This document shows positions 43,470 to 54,087 of a DNA stretch of 64,000 nt, in pieces. The translations under genes were made by a program, and so were the position numbers. The notes beneath the pieces were generated by a model. It ran no database searches and was not told the origin of the DNA. It saw only the letters and a list, made by a program, of their open reading frames with translations. Source of the DNA: Rhodopseudomonas julia (lineage in GTDB: Bacteria > Pseudomonadota > Alphaproteobacteria > Rhizobiales > Afifellaceae); the NCBI RefSeq assembly GCF_030813515.1, contig NZ_JAUSUK010000001.1:1798001-1862000 (forward strand), read 5' to 3'. Position 1 is the stretch's first letter, and each line of letters starts with the position of its first letter.

Positions 43470-44690
43470 TCAGACACGGCAGGTGCAGACCTTTGCTGCA
43501 GCGGCGCGGTTGTGGCGGGCAAGCGTCAAGATCAGGCCGGTGACGACGAGCACGATGAGCGCTCCCCCGTAGAGGTTGGCGACGGCAAGAAGGTCGAGGC
43601 GTCGCACCATGTATCCGGCAAGGATCGCGGGTACGCTGTTGGCCAGATAGCTCTCAATGTAGAAGGCCGCCATCAGGCCCGCCCTTTCGTGCGGTGCGGC
43701 CAGGGGCACGACGCTGCGCATGGCGCCCAGAAAAGCAGCGCCGAAACCGAGACCGCCAATGACCGAGCCGACAAACAGGAGGCCTCCGATCCGCAGATCG
43801 GCCCCGACCAAGGTGACGGAGACGCCGAGGATCAGGGCGCATGCGCCGCTCACAAGCGCCGTCAAAGGTGCATGTTGGCGCAGACCGAGAATGGCCAGGC
43901 CGCCACTCATCGTCAGGGCCGCGACGCTGAGGCCTCCGAGCCAGACCGACTGCGAGGCCGTGACCTCTGCGATGAGGGAGGGCATCAGCGACAGGTAGAA
44001 ACCCCCGAGCGCCCAGACCGCGACATTGATCGGGGTGACCGCGAGGAGCTCTGCCCATGCGCTTTGGGGTACGAAGATCCGCGGCCGCAGCGACGCGAGA
44101 GCCCCGTGCCGTCGCCGCGCCGTCTCGGGCGCCCGCCATGTCAGGACGAGCTGCAGGCATAATGCCACCAGAAATACGACGAAGACGAGGTGCAAGGGCG
44201 CCGGGGCGGTTTCGACCAGGGCTGTGGTGCCGAGTGCTCCCAAACCCATGCCGAGCATCGGGGAAATGCTATTGATCAGAGCACCGCGCCGGTGGTCGAG
44301 ATCGATCAGAGCCGCTGCCAGCGTCGAGGTGGCGAGGCCGGTCGCCGCTCCCTGCACAAGACGGGCTGCAAGCAGCCAGCCGGGCGATGTCGCGATCAGG
44401 AACAGCGTGATCGCGGCGACTTCGAGCAGCAATGCCAGGCTGAGGACCGGACGACGTCCGAGATAGTCGGACAAGGATCCCGCGACGATGAGGCTTGTCA
44501 GCAAGGCAAAGGCGTAGACGCCGAAAATCAAGGTGAGCGTGCCCGGTGAGAACCCCCAGGCGGTCTGGTAAAGCCGATAGAGCGGGGTCAGGGCGCTTGA
44601 TGCCGCGAGGAAAACCACCGTCGTTGCGGTATGAATCGAAAGCGCGGCCGTCGCCGACGGCATTTCAGGCAGGGCAGATTCGTTTGACAT
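43470..44690 (-). CDS. MFS efflux transporter
   Basis: A 406-residue membrane protein with about 12 helices. The loop 2-3 motif is GSLSDYLGRRPVLSLALLLEV and the motif C-like segment is ARLVQGAATGLATSTLAAALIDL, both of the drug:proton antiporter group. The C-terminal VCTCRV is short and cysteine-containing. It is divergent from a TetR gene, with two palindromes in the 92-bp gap, so its expression is probably induced by a ligand of that regulator. The exported compound is unknown. It lies between recF and gyrB. Confidence 0.88.
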   Translation of the reverse strand: MSNESALPEMPSATAALSIHTATTVVFLAASSALTPLYRLYQTAWGFSPGTLTLIFGVYAFALLTSLIVAGSLSDYLGRRPVLSLALLLEVAAITLFLIATSPGWLLAARLVQGAATGLATSTLAAALIDLDHRRGALINSISPMLGMGLGALGTTALVETAPAPLHLVFVVFLVALCLQLVLTWRAPETARRRHGALASLRPRIFVPQSAWAELLAVTPINVAVWALGGFYLSLMPSLIAEVTASQSVWLGGLSVAALTMSGGLAILGLRQHAPLTALVSGACALILGVSVTLVGADLRIGGLLFVGSVIGGLGFGAAFLGAMRSVVPLAAPHERAGLMAAFYIESYLANSVPAILAGYMVRRLDLLAVANLYGGALIVLVVTGLILTLARHNRAAAAKVCTCRV

Positions 44691-44705
44691 GCGGTGACCT
44701 GTGAG

Positions 44706-44766
44706 ACAAAAGCGAAAAATGTGCTTTTGTGATATCCGATACCTTCGCTTAAGGCAAATAATTTGC
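44706..44766. promoter_or_regulatory. Two candidate operators between MFS and TetR genes
   Basis: Site 1 is an 8-bp perfect inverted repeat, ACAAAAGC-N9-GCTTTTGT (44706-44730). Site 2 is GCAAAT-A-ATTTGC (44754-44766). Both lie in the short gap between the divergent genes, as TetR-type operators usually do. Confidence 0.6.
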
Positions 44767-44782
44767 GTTAGTGGCGATCAGA

Positions 44783-45421
44783 ATGGCGCGTGAGGAAGAG
44801 CCGGTCACCGGCGTCCGTAAGGGGCCTCGACCCGGAGGACGGAGCGCACGCGTGCAGGCTGCGGTCCATCAGGCCGTGCGGGACATTCAACGAGAGGCAA
44901 GTCGGGAGGAGCTGACGGTGCCAGCGATTGCCGCTCGTGCCGGGGTGACGCCATCGACGATCTACCGGCGCTGGGGAGATCTTTCGCAGCTTCTCTCCGA
45001 CGTCGCGTTGGAGCGCCTTCGTCCCGACGGCGCTCCGGCGGACACAGGCTCGTTTCGCGGCGACATGGAAGCATGGCTTGCCCAATATATCGACGAGATG
45101 TCGTCAGCTTTTGGTCGCTCCGTGCTGCGGGATCTCGTCGGCGGCCAGACATCGGCCAATGCGGGGGAATGTGCCTGCGCTTTGCGTGAGCAGTTCGACG
45201 CGATCTGTGCCAGGGCGGAGTTGCGCGGTGAGAACCCGCCCGACAGCGAGGCGCTGATGGACCACGTCTTCGCGCCGCTGGTGTATCGCCTGCTTTTTGC
45301 CGGCGAGGATGTGACCTTCGGCTTTGCGCAGGGGCTGCTGGAGCGACTCCTTCCCAGGGGAGGGGCGCGTCACGGCCGCAAGGACGGCTCTTCGCCGGGC
45401 ATGTCGGCCCGTGTTTCGTAA
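44783..45421 (+). CDS. TetR/AcrR family regulator
   Basis: A protein of about 212 residues. The N-terminal helix-turn-helix is seen in TVPAIAARAGVTPSTIYRRWGDLSQLL (the ARAGVTPSTIYRRW pattern is characteristic), and the C-terminal ligand domain has RLLFAGEDVTFGFAQGLLERLLP. It probably represses itself and the divergent MFS gene. ATG 44783 or GTG 44771 can serve as start; neither has a strong ribosome site. With the longer start the gene would begin only 4 bp past the GCAAATAATTTGC palindrome. Confidence 0.88.
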   Translation: MAREEEPVTGVRKGPRPGGRSARVQAAVHQAVRDIQREASREELTVPAIAARAGVTPSTIYRRWGDLSQLLSDVALERLRPDGAPADTGSFRGDMEAWLAQYIDEMSSAFGRSVLRDLVGGQTSANAGECACALREQFDAICARAELRGENPPDSEALMDHVFAPLVYRLLFAGEDVTFGFAQGLLERLLPRGGARHGRKDGSSPGMSARVS

Positions 45422-45472
45422 GTAATTCTCAACATCAGGCGTGGACGCCAAAAAACATGGCCGCCGCCTTCA

Positions 45473-45501
45473 TTGGCGTTGCCACAATCCCCATCTATAA
45501 G
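45473..45501 (+). promoter_or_regulatory. Probable gyrB promoter
   Basis: TTGGCG (45473-45478) and TATAAG (45496-45501) are 17 bp apart and 36 bp upstream of the gyrB ATG. The -10 lies in a CCCC-N8-GGGG inverted repeat. Confidence 0.55.
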
Positions 45502-45521
45502 GGGAAACCCCATCTCTCTAG

Positions 45522-47972
<2,451 letters not shown>

Positions 47973-48036
47973 GGCCCAGCCAGAGCGTCTGGAGCGTCCC
48001 GGTATTCTCCCGCGGTAGGGTCTTCCTGCCGCGTGC

Positions 48037-48897
48037 TCAGAAGCCGAAAATCCGGCCGATCCGCGCGAAGAAGCCTGTTTCCTCGCGCACCAGCCGGATG
48101 CCGAGATTGGCGGGCGGAATGCCGACCGAGCAGGCGCCGGCCGACGGGTTGCGCACGAAGCTCGTCAGATAGGCCCGGTGCTCGCCCTCGGCGATGCGTA
48201 CGCCGCAGCTTTCATGGGTGCTCGCAACGCCCGTTTCGTCGAGCCGGTGGCGTGTGAAACAGGTCGACGTCCATTCCCAGATATTGCCTGAGACATCCAA
48301 GAGGCCGATCTCGTTTTCGCCGAAGCTGCCGATGGGGCGCGGTTCGGCTTCGACCTTGCGGGCGCGCGCGGCCTCCGCGTCATAGCTTGCAAGCCAGCGT
48401 TCTGCGGGATTGTCCGAATTGGTCGTGACGCCGAGGCCGTCATCCTGAAAGCGCGAGCCCGCCGCGATCGCCCATTCCTCGTCCGTCGGCAGACGGTAAG
48501 CCTCGCCGGTGGTCTCGGACAGATACGCGGCATAGGCAATTGCATCGTCGTAGCTGACGCCGACGAGGGGGAGCGCCGCTTCTCCCGCCTCGTCCAGCAC
48601 CCGGCAGGCGCCCGCGGAGACACAAGCGGAATATTCGCCGCGCGTCACCTGCCGTTTCATGATGAAGAAAGCGCGCTCTGGCCTGATCTTTGTCAGAGGT
48701 GGATCGATCGGATGCCCGTCGCGCAGAAACTCCCCGGAGGGCCGATAGGCGACTTCCTGGTTCTCTATACGCACGAAGACGGTGTCATTCTGCAGCCCAT
48801 CTGCGGCGAAGGCGGGCTCTGCGAGAGCGGCGCCGGAAAGAGCGAGGAGGAGCGCGCCTGAGGCAATGGCGTCGCGAAGCGTCTTATCGAGCTGCAT
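48037..48897 (-). CDS. nirV: Formylglycine-generating-enzyme-like protein, probable NirV
   Basis: A 286-residue exported protein. Residues 1-31 form a signal peptide (ALLLALSGAALA). The FGE/SUMF1 fold is seen in YRLPTDEEWAIAAGSRF, GLLDVSGNIWEWTSTCF and LGIRLVREETGFF. A protein of this family, called NirV, commonly follows nirK in alphaproteobacteria. Here it lies 101 bp after nirK on the same strand, which supports the name. The function of NirV is not settled; it may modify or help mature the reductase. The two catalytic cysteines of true FGE enzymes are not obvious. Confidence 0.8.
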   Translation of the reverse strand: MQLDKTLRDAIASGALLLALSGAALAEPAFAADGLQNDTVFVRIENQEVAYRPSGEFLRDGHPIDPPLTKIRPERAFFIMKRQVTRGEYSACVSAGACRVLDEAGEAALPLVGVSYDDAIAYAAYLSETTGEAYRLPTDEEWAIAAGSRFQDDGLGVTTNSDNPAERWLASYDAEAARARKVEAEPRPIGSFGENEIGLLDVSGNIWEWTSTCFTRHRLDETGVASTHESCGVRIAEGEHRAYLTSFVRNPSAGACSVGIPPANLGIRLVREETGFFARIGRIFGF

Positions 48898-48998
48898 CGT
48901 CCCCTCCTCGCATTTTGTGAGGGTATGCGGCCCGCCGGGGGGCGTGGCGGGCCGCTTCGCCGGTCGATCGGTCGGCGGGAAGGTTCGTCGTCAAGTCT

Positions 48999-50123
48999 TC
49001 AGGCGGGGATCGGACCGGGGGCACTCACCTGCATCATCAGGTCGTTGTCCCAGTCGCCTTCCACCTTCACATGGCCGGTGGCACCAAGCTCTGCCGCCTC
49101 GATCAGGTTGTGGTTGACGTAGGCGTAGATGCCGGGTTGGCGGAAGGTGTAGACGGCCGCCGCCGCGCTGCCGCCGCGCACGAACCAGGTTTCCTGGTCC
49201 TTCTGCGGAGCATTGGCGAACTTGCCGTTCTCCCACACCCAGTCGCCATGACCGCCGATGAGATGCGGGCGGCTGTCGCGGTTGGCGCAGGAATGGATGA
49301 AGAGCACCGTCTCGCCGACCTTTGCCGTCATGGCATTCTCGCCGGTCAGCGCACCGACCTTGCCGTTGAAGACGACATGAGTCGGGATGAGGCCGCGCAT
49401 CACGTCGAGCGTGTCGGAATAGGATTCGCCGGGGCCGTCATAGGTCTTGTAGTTCCCGTCCTCGTCCCGCGGGATGTAGAGGTCGAACTCGCCGATCGTG
49501 TAGATGCGGTCGTAATGCAGCGGCTTGCCGTCGCCGTCCTTGAGGCCGTCGCGCGGCAGAACCAGAACCGCACCGCTCATGCCGGAGACGACGTGCCAGG
49601 GCACCATGCCGGTCGGTGCGCAATGGTAGATGAAGACGCCGGGGCGGAAGGCCTTGAAGCGCAGCACCGTCTGCTCGCCCGGATTGATGAGGGTGAGGCC
49701 GCCGCCGCCGAGCGCGCCCGTGGAGGCATGGAAGTCGATGTTGTGCGGCATCGTGTTGGTTTCCGGATTGACCAGGGTCAGCTCCAGATAATCGCCCTCA
49801 TGCACCACCATCGTCGGTCCGGGCATGGAGCCTTCATAGGTCATGGCCTGGAATTCTGTGCCTTGGTCGTCGACCACGACTTTCTTTTCCTGCACCGTCA
49901 TCTTGAATTCGACGATCTTGGGTCCGCCCTTGGCGACCTGGTCATGCGCCATGACATGCGGCGGCGTGACGAGCTTGCCTTTCACGCGCGGCAGATCTCC
50001 AACCTTGGTCGCAGGGGTGAGGCCATCGGATGCCTTCTCGGTGGCACGGGCAGGAGCGCTCGCCAGAAAGGCGGCTGTGGCGGCACTGGCGGCACCCATC
50101 AATGCGGAGCGGCGGGTGATCAT
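48999..50123 (-). CDS. nirK: Copper-containing nitrite reductase
   Basis: A 374-residue periplasmic enzyme reducing nitrite to nitric oxide. A twin-arginine signal ([12 protein letters not shown]...) spans residues 1-27. The type 1 copper ligands are His127, Cys168, His177 and Met182 ([27 protein letters not shown]). The type 2 ligands are His132, His167 and probably His338 (YVNHNL). Asp130 and His287 ([10 protein letters not shown]) match the catalytic pair. ATG 50123 follows AGGACGAG. nirV lies downstream; no nor or nos genes are in the window, so NO is the visible end product, with NnrS and DUF2249 nearby. Confidence 0.95.
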   Translation of the reverse strand: MITRRSALMGAASAATAAFLASAPARATEKASDGLTPATKVGDLPRVKGKLVTPPHVMAHDQVAKGGPKIVEFKMTVQEKKVVVDDQGTEFQAMTYEGSMPGPTMVVHEGDYLELTLVNPETNTMPHNIDFHASTGALGGGGLTLINPGEQTVLRFKAFRPGVFIYHCAPTGMVPWHVVSGMSGAVLVLPRDGLKDGDGKPLHYDRIYTIGEFDLYIPRDEDGNYKTYDGPGESYSDTLDVMRGLIPTHVVFNGKVGALTGENAMTAKVGETVLFIHSCANRDSRPHLIGGHGDWVWENGKFANAPQKDQETWFVRGGSAAAAVYTFRQPGIYAYVNHNLIEAAELGATGHVKVEGDWDNDLMMQVSAPGPIPA

Positions 50124-50207
50124 CGATCTCGTCCTTTTTCTCGATCTCGTTCGATGACAGGAATGAACACCCGATCGCGGAAAGCTTTTTTGCGGAAAAG
50201 CAAAGAA

Positions 50208-50282
50208 CCGAACATTCGGACACTTGGAGTGGTGCGACATTCTGTCAGTAACGGGGGATAAGCCGACTGCGACATTCTGTCA
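50208..50282. promoter_or_regulatory. Candidate operators upstream of nirK
   Basis: TGCGACATTCTGTCA occurs twice, at 50233-50247 and 50268-50282, exactly 35 bp apart. Each copy contains the palindrome GACA-N3-TGTC. CCGAA-CA-TTCGG (50208-50219) lies closer to nirK, and a GCTTTT/AAAAGC stem is at 50184-50201. No FNR/NnrR-type TTGAT-N4-ATCAA site is seen. Confidence 0.55.
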
Positions 50283-50443
50283 AAATCGCGTTGGAATCCG
50301 CTGATTATTGGCCTCGCCGCGCTGCGGTGGTGCGAGGAGATCCGGCAAGGCGGCTTCGGGCGCGTCGTCCTGTCCTGCGAGGTTCGCAGCAAAGGCCGCA
50401 TTCCGGACCTATGGAAGCACCTCCTTGCAGAGGGGCTTTATGG

Positions 50444-51259
50444 ATGAGCGATGCGGATCGAGAAGAGGCGTGTGAACAAGTTCCGGTGCCCGCCCAGATG
50501 TCTGTCGACCTGGCGGGGTACCGGTGGATGCGCGACAGGGTCGGTCAGTCGGGCGGTTCGGTCTTTCGACTGCATGGCAAACCGAACGGTCCGGACGCGT
50601 TTCTGAAGCACGGCGAAGGTGCCCTTGCGGATGATCTGAGCGATGAAATGGTGAGATTGCGCTGGCTCGCCGGATACATATCGGTGCCGGCCCTCATCAG
50701 CTTCACGCGGACATCCGACGCGGCATGGCTTGTGACGACGGCTCTCCCCGGGAAGACGGCCTATCAGGTGTTGGAGGCCGATCCCACGGCACGCCTCGCC
50801 ATTGTCGACGCGCTGGCGGCGTTCTTGCGCCGGCTGCATGCGATCCCGGTGTGCGCCTGCCCCTTCACGAGCGATCACGTTTACAGCCTCGCCCGTGCGC
50901 GAGAGCGCCTCGAGACGGGCCTTGTCGATGTCGACGATTTCGATGACGAGCGGAAGGGCTGGACGGCCGAGCAGGTGTGGAAGGAGATGCATCGTCTGTT
51001 GCCGCTTACGCCGGATGCGGTCGTCACGCATGGCGATTTTTCCCTCGACAATCTCCTGGTCTTCGAGGGTGAGGTGACGGGCTGTATCGACGTGGGAAAG
51101 GCCGGCGTTGCGGATCGATACCAGGACCTTGCCATCATCTGGAACTGTCTTGGTGAGTTCGACAGTTCGCTTCAGGAGAGGTTTCTCCAGCAATATGGCG
51201 TCACCGAGGTCGATTGGCGAAGGCTGCAATTCCACCTCATGCTGGATGAGTTTTTCTAG
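50444..51259 (+). CDS. APH(3')-I-like aminoglycoside O-phosphotransferase
   Basis: A 271-residue kinase strongly resembling APH(3')-Ia, and of the same length. The catalytic loop VTHGDFSLDN (Asp198, Asn203), the metal-binding Asp216 in GCIDVGKAGVADRYQDLAI, and the start YRWMRDRVGQSG, LPGKTAYQVL and the end FHLMLDEFF are all in place. Only small changes are seen near the active site (GKAG where the mobile gene has GRVG). Such enzymes transfer phosphate to the 3'-OH of kanamycin-type drugs. The gene is GC-rich like its neighbours and no insertion sequence is nearby, so it looks resident. ATG 50444 follows AGAGGGG. Actual resistance is not shown. Confidence 0.9.
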   Translation: MSDADREEACEQVPVPAQMSVDLAGYRWMRDRVGQSGGSVFRLHGKPNGPDAFLKHGEGALADDLSDEMVRLRWLAGYISVPALISFTRTSDAAWLVTTALPGKTAYQVLEADPTARLAIVDALAAFLRRLHAIPVCACPFTSDHVYSLARARERLETGLVDVDDFDDERKGWTAEQVWKEMHRLLPLTPDAVVTHGDFSLDNLLVFEGEVTGCIDVGKAGVADRYQDLAIIWNCLGEFDSSLQERFLQQYGVTEVDWRRLQFHLMLDEFF

Positions 51260-51393
51260 GCCAGAGAGACGGCGACAGCCGGCTGCGTCCCATTGCAGAC
51301 GCGAACTCGCGCCATTTGTTTGTGGTGGCGCAACGAGCGAGAGCGCTTGCCACTCTAGCGTTCAGGCGTGTTCGACACGTGGAGGATGAAGGC

Positions 51394-51636
51394 ATGACCG
51401 TTTCTGCCGCCGAGGACCGGCTCGTCGATTTGCGCGAGGTCACAAAACCAATGCGCCGGGTGGCTTTCTTTGCCGCCTTCGATGAGCTTGAGACGGGCGA
51501 GGCCCTTCTCATCGTCAACGATCATGATCCGATGGGTCTGTTCCAATATCTGCAAATCGCCATCCCGGGTGACTTCACCTGGGATTATGTCATGCGCGGC
51601 CCGGATGAATGGCGTGTCAGGATCAGCCGGATCTGA
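51394..51636 (+). CDS. DUF2249 domain protein
   Basis: An 80-residue protein of the DUF2249 family, recognised by RLVDLREVTKPMRR, FDELETGEALLIVNDHDPMGLFQYLQ and FTWDYVMRGPDEWRVRI. The family is often found beside denitrification and hemerythrin genes, and a TusA/SirA-like fold has been proposed. ATG 51394 has GGAGG upstream. It ends 10 bp before nnrS, so both are probably one operon with the nitrite/NO block. Its molecular role is not known. Confidence 0.88.
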   Translation: MTVSAAEDRLVDLREVTKPMRRVAFFAAFDELETGEALLIVNDHDPMGLFQYLQIAIPGDFTWDYVMRGPDEWRVRISRI

Positions 51637-51646
51637 GGCTCGCGCG

Positions 51647-52855
51647 ATGCCTGCGCTTCTTGCTCCGGCCGTGGCCGATTTTCGTCGCCGGAGCGACTGG
51701 TTCTTCGCCTCGCCCTTCCGCCCGTTCTTCATCGGCGCCTCGCTTTTTGCCGCGTCGGCCGTGCCCGTCTGGCTGTGGCTTTATCTCGTGCACCCCGCCG
51801 AGGTCGCCGGCATGCCGGCGCTCGAATGGCATGCGCATGAAATGGTCTTCGGCTATCTGCCGGCGGTGATGGCGGGTTATCTTTTGTCGCTCGCGGCCAA
51901 GGGAGCGAGAAAAGGCGCTCTGTCGGGGCGGTCGCTCGCGCTTGTTTTCTTTCTCTGGATCGCCGGTCGGCTTCTGCCGCTATTCGTGCCGTTTGTCTTC
52001 GGGGCGGTGATCGACCTCCTCTTTCCTCTTGCGGTTGCGGGCGTGCTTCTGGGCCTTTCGCGCGGTCCGGGTGCGAAACAGTCGAAGCACGGGCTCGTCC
52101 TCTTCCCCCTTCTTGCGGCGGCCTCGCTGGCGCATCGCGTCTTCGCTTTCGGTGATGGGGCCCTCGATTACGAGGTGGCAGCGCTTCTCTCCCGGCTCGG
52201 CATTGCGGTCGGCGCCCTTCTCATCGGTGCGGTCGGCGGTCGGCTCGTGCCCGAGCTCACGCGTCTCGCCCTTGGCGAGGAGGCCGGCGAGCGCGTGCCG
52301 GAGCCTTATCGCCGCTTCGATCTGATCGCGCTCTTGTCGCTCTCCGCCGGTCTTGTCGCCTGGGTGCTCATGCCGTCGCATCCGCTCACTTTCGTGCTGG
52401 CGGGGATGGCGGCCCTCATCAACCTTGCGCGTCTCGGGCGCTGGCGAGGCTTCCTCCTCAACGATCTGCCGACACTTGCACTCCACGCCGGCTATCTTTG
52501 GCTGATTGCCGGACTTTTCTTCGCCGCGCTCGCCGCGTCGCCGGCCTCCTTCGTGCCCGCCGATGCGGCACTGCATGCGCTCTCAGCTGGAGCGATCGGC
52601 ACGATGACGCTTGCCGTCATGGCGCGTCTTACGGTTTCGCGCGAACAAGGTGGTCTGGCCGGGAAGGTGGTGCGCCTCGCCATCGTTCTCGTCCACGCCG
52701 GTGCAATTCTGCGGGTCGTTGCACCTTTTGTCCTCGATCTTTATCGGCCGCTTTTGGTGAGCGGCGGGACATTGTGGTCGGCGGCTTTCCTTGTCTTCTT
52801 CGCAGTCCAGATCGCACCGCTCTTTGGCGGGCGCATCGGCGTTCGCGGCGCCTGA
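51647..52855 (+). CDS. nnrS: NnrS family membrane protein
   Basis: A 402-residue membrane protein of about 12 helices. The conserved family features are FASPFRPFFIGASLFA, the WHAHEMVFGYLPAVMAGYLL segment (with the HAHE motif), the RLVPELTRLAL region and ALHALSAGAIGTMTLAVMARLT. NnrS proteins are heme- and copper-containing and protect against nitric oxide or its iron complexes. It follows the DUF2249 gene and lies near nirK, which supports NO detoxification as the common theme. Confidence 0.92.
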   Translation: MPALLAPAVADFRRRSDWFFASPFRPFFIGASLFAASAVPVWLWLYLVHPAEVAGMPALEWHAHEMVFGYLPAVMAGYLLSLAAKGARKGALSGRSLALVFFLWIAGRLLPLFVPFVFGAVIDLLFPLAVAGVLLGLSRGPGAKQSKHGLVLFPLLAAASLAHRVFAFGDGALDYEVAALLSRLGIAVGALLIGAVGGRLVPELTRLALGEEAGERVPEPYRRFDLIALLSLSAGLVAWVLMPSHPLTFVLAGMAALINLARLGRWRGFLLNDLPTLALHAGYLWLIAGLFFAALAASPASFVPADAALHALSAGAIGTMTLAVMARLTVSREQGGLAGKVVRLAIVLVHAGAILRVVAPFVLDLYRPLLVSGGTLWSAAFLVFFAVQIAPLFGGRIGVRGA

Positions 52856-52964
52856 AAGGCCGCCGGCCTCACGCCGAATTGTCCCGGTCTTGCCCGTGCC
52901 GCCCTGACAAGTGCTGTCCGCCTCCTAGTTTCGGTTGCGAGACTTGACCGTGAGGGAGGTTCGC

Positions 52965-53993
52965 ATGCATCTCGACAGGAGATCACTTTTTCTCACCCTG
53001 GCCGCCGGGACAGCCGGCGCCGCCGCCCTGACGCGTGGCATTGGCAGAGCCGACGCGCAAGGCGCACCTGAAGGAAATCAAGAGATGGCCGGAATGTCGG
53101 CGGCACCGGACGAGCAGCTTCCGAGTGCCTACCGCTACCAGCTCGGCGACTTTATCGTCACGCAGCTTTCCGACGGCATGGCCGAGCGCCCGCTTCAGGA
53201 CGGTTTCGTCGTCAATGCCGAGCTTGAAGACGTGAAGGCGGCGCTGCGCGAAGCGTTTCTGCCGGAGGACAAGCTCTTCATCCCGTTCACGCCGCTCACA
53301 TTGCGCACGGGCGATGATCTCATCCTCTTCGATACGGGCTTCGGTGAGAAAGGTCCGCCCACGGCCGGCCAGCTGAAACGCGGCATGGCGGCGGCGGGGA
53401 TGGCGCCGGAAGACGTCACAAAGGTCGTGATCAGCCATTTCCACGGCGATCACATCATGGGGCTCACCACCAAGGACGGCGCGCCGGTCTATCCGAACGC
53501 CGAGGTCTTCGTGCCAGAGCCGGAATATGCGTATTGGATGAGCGACGACAACAAGGCGAATGCGCCGGAAGGACGGCGCGGGAATTTCGATCTCGCGCAA
53601 CAGATCTTCGGTACGCTCGATGATCGCCTGACGCAGTTTTCCTGGGATGAAGAATTCTTGCCCGGCATCACCGCGATCGACGCGCATGGCCATACGCCGG
53701 GACACACCGTCTTTGCGATCACCTCGGGTGATGAGAAGATGATGTTCCTGTCCGACACGACCAACCATCCGGCGCTTTTCGTTACCCATCCGGACTGGTC
53801 GGCCGTCTTCGATCAGGACGCCGATGCGGCACGCGAGACGCGCCACCGCATCTTCGACATGGTGGCGGAGGAGCGCATGCGCATCGCCTCCTATCACTTC
53901 CCGTTCCCGGCGACCGGCCATATCGGCAAGGATGGCGACGGCTATCGCTATGTGCCGGCGCAATGGATGCCGGTCCTGAAAGGTGTGGGCTGA
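52965..53993 (+). CDS. MBL-fold metallohydrolase, Tat-exported
   Basis: A 342-residue protein. The N-terminus HLDRRSLFLTLAAGTAG is a twin-arginine signal, cleaved near residue 36. The metallo-beta-lactamase metal site is SHFHGDHIMGL, with later HTPGHTVF and FLSDTTNHPALF holding the remaining ligands, so the dinuclear site appears complete. It is similar to lactonase/quorum-quenching-type or generic periplasmic MBL hydrolases; the substrate cannot be read. ATG 52965 follows GAGGGAGG. The last bases of the gene overlap a 15-bp tandem duplication. Confidence 0.85.
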   Translation: MHLDRRSLFLTLAAGTAGAAALTRGIGRADAQGAPEGNQEMAGMSAAPDEQLPSAYRYQLGDFIVTQLSDGMAERPLQDGFVVNAELEDVKAALREAFLPEDKLFIPFTPLTLRTGDDLILFDTGFGEKGPPTAGQLKRGMAAAGMAPEDVTKVVISHFHGDHIMGLTTKDGAPVYPNAEVFVPEPEYAYWMSDDNKANAPEGRRGNFDLAQQIFGTLDDRLTQFSWDEEFLPGITAIDAHGHTPGHTVFAITSGDEKMMFLSDTTNHPALFVTHPDWSAVFDQDADAARETRHRIFDMVAEERMRIASYHFPFPATGHIGKDGDGYRYVPAQWMPVLKGVG

Positions 53994-54020
53994 GGCCTGA
54001 CCTGGTGAGGCCTGACCTGG
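53991..54020 (+). repeat. Exact 15-bp tandem duplication over a stop codon
   Basis: TGAGGCCTGACCTGG occurs twice end to end. The first TGA is the stop codon of the MBL gene, so a recent local duplication added 15 bp to the 3' flank without changing the protein. Confidence 0.9.
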
Positions 54021-54035
54021 AGCCGCGAAAGACCA

Positions 54036-54066
54036 CGAAATCTCCCGCCTTGTGCGGGAGATTTCG
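54036..54066. terminator. 13-bp stem terminator between convergent genes
   Basis: CGAAATCTCCCGC and GCGGGAGATTTCG form a perfect stem with loop CTTGT. Short A- and T-runs inside the arms could serve termination of the MBL gene and of the convergent HDAC-like gene. Confidence 0.8.
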
Positions 54067-54087
54067 TCGAGAGCGGACGGGTGGCTG

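Noticed and set aside
50124-50443. FNR/NnrR box upstream of nirK
   Set aside because: No TTGAT-N4-ATCAA match could be found; only the other palindromes are present.
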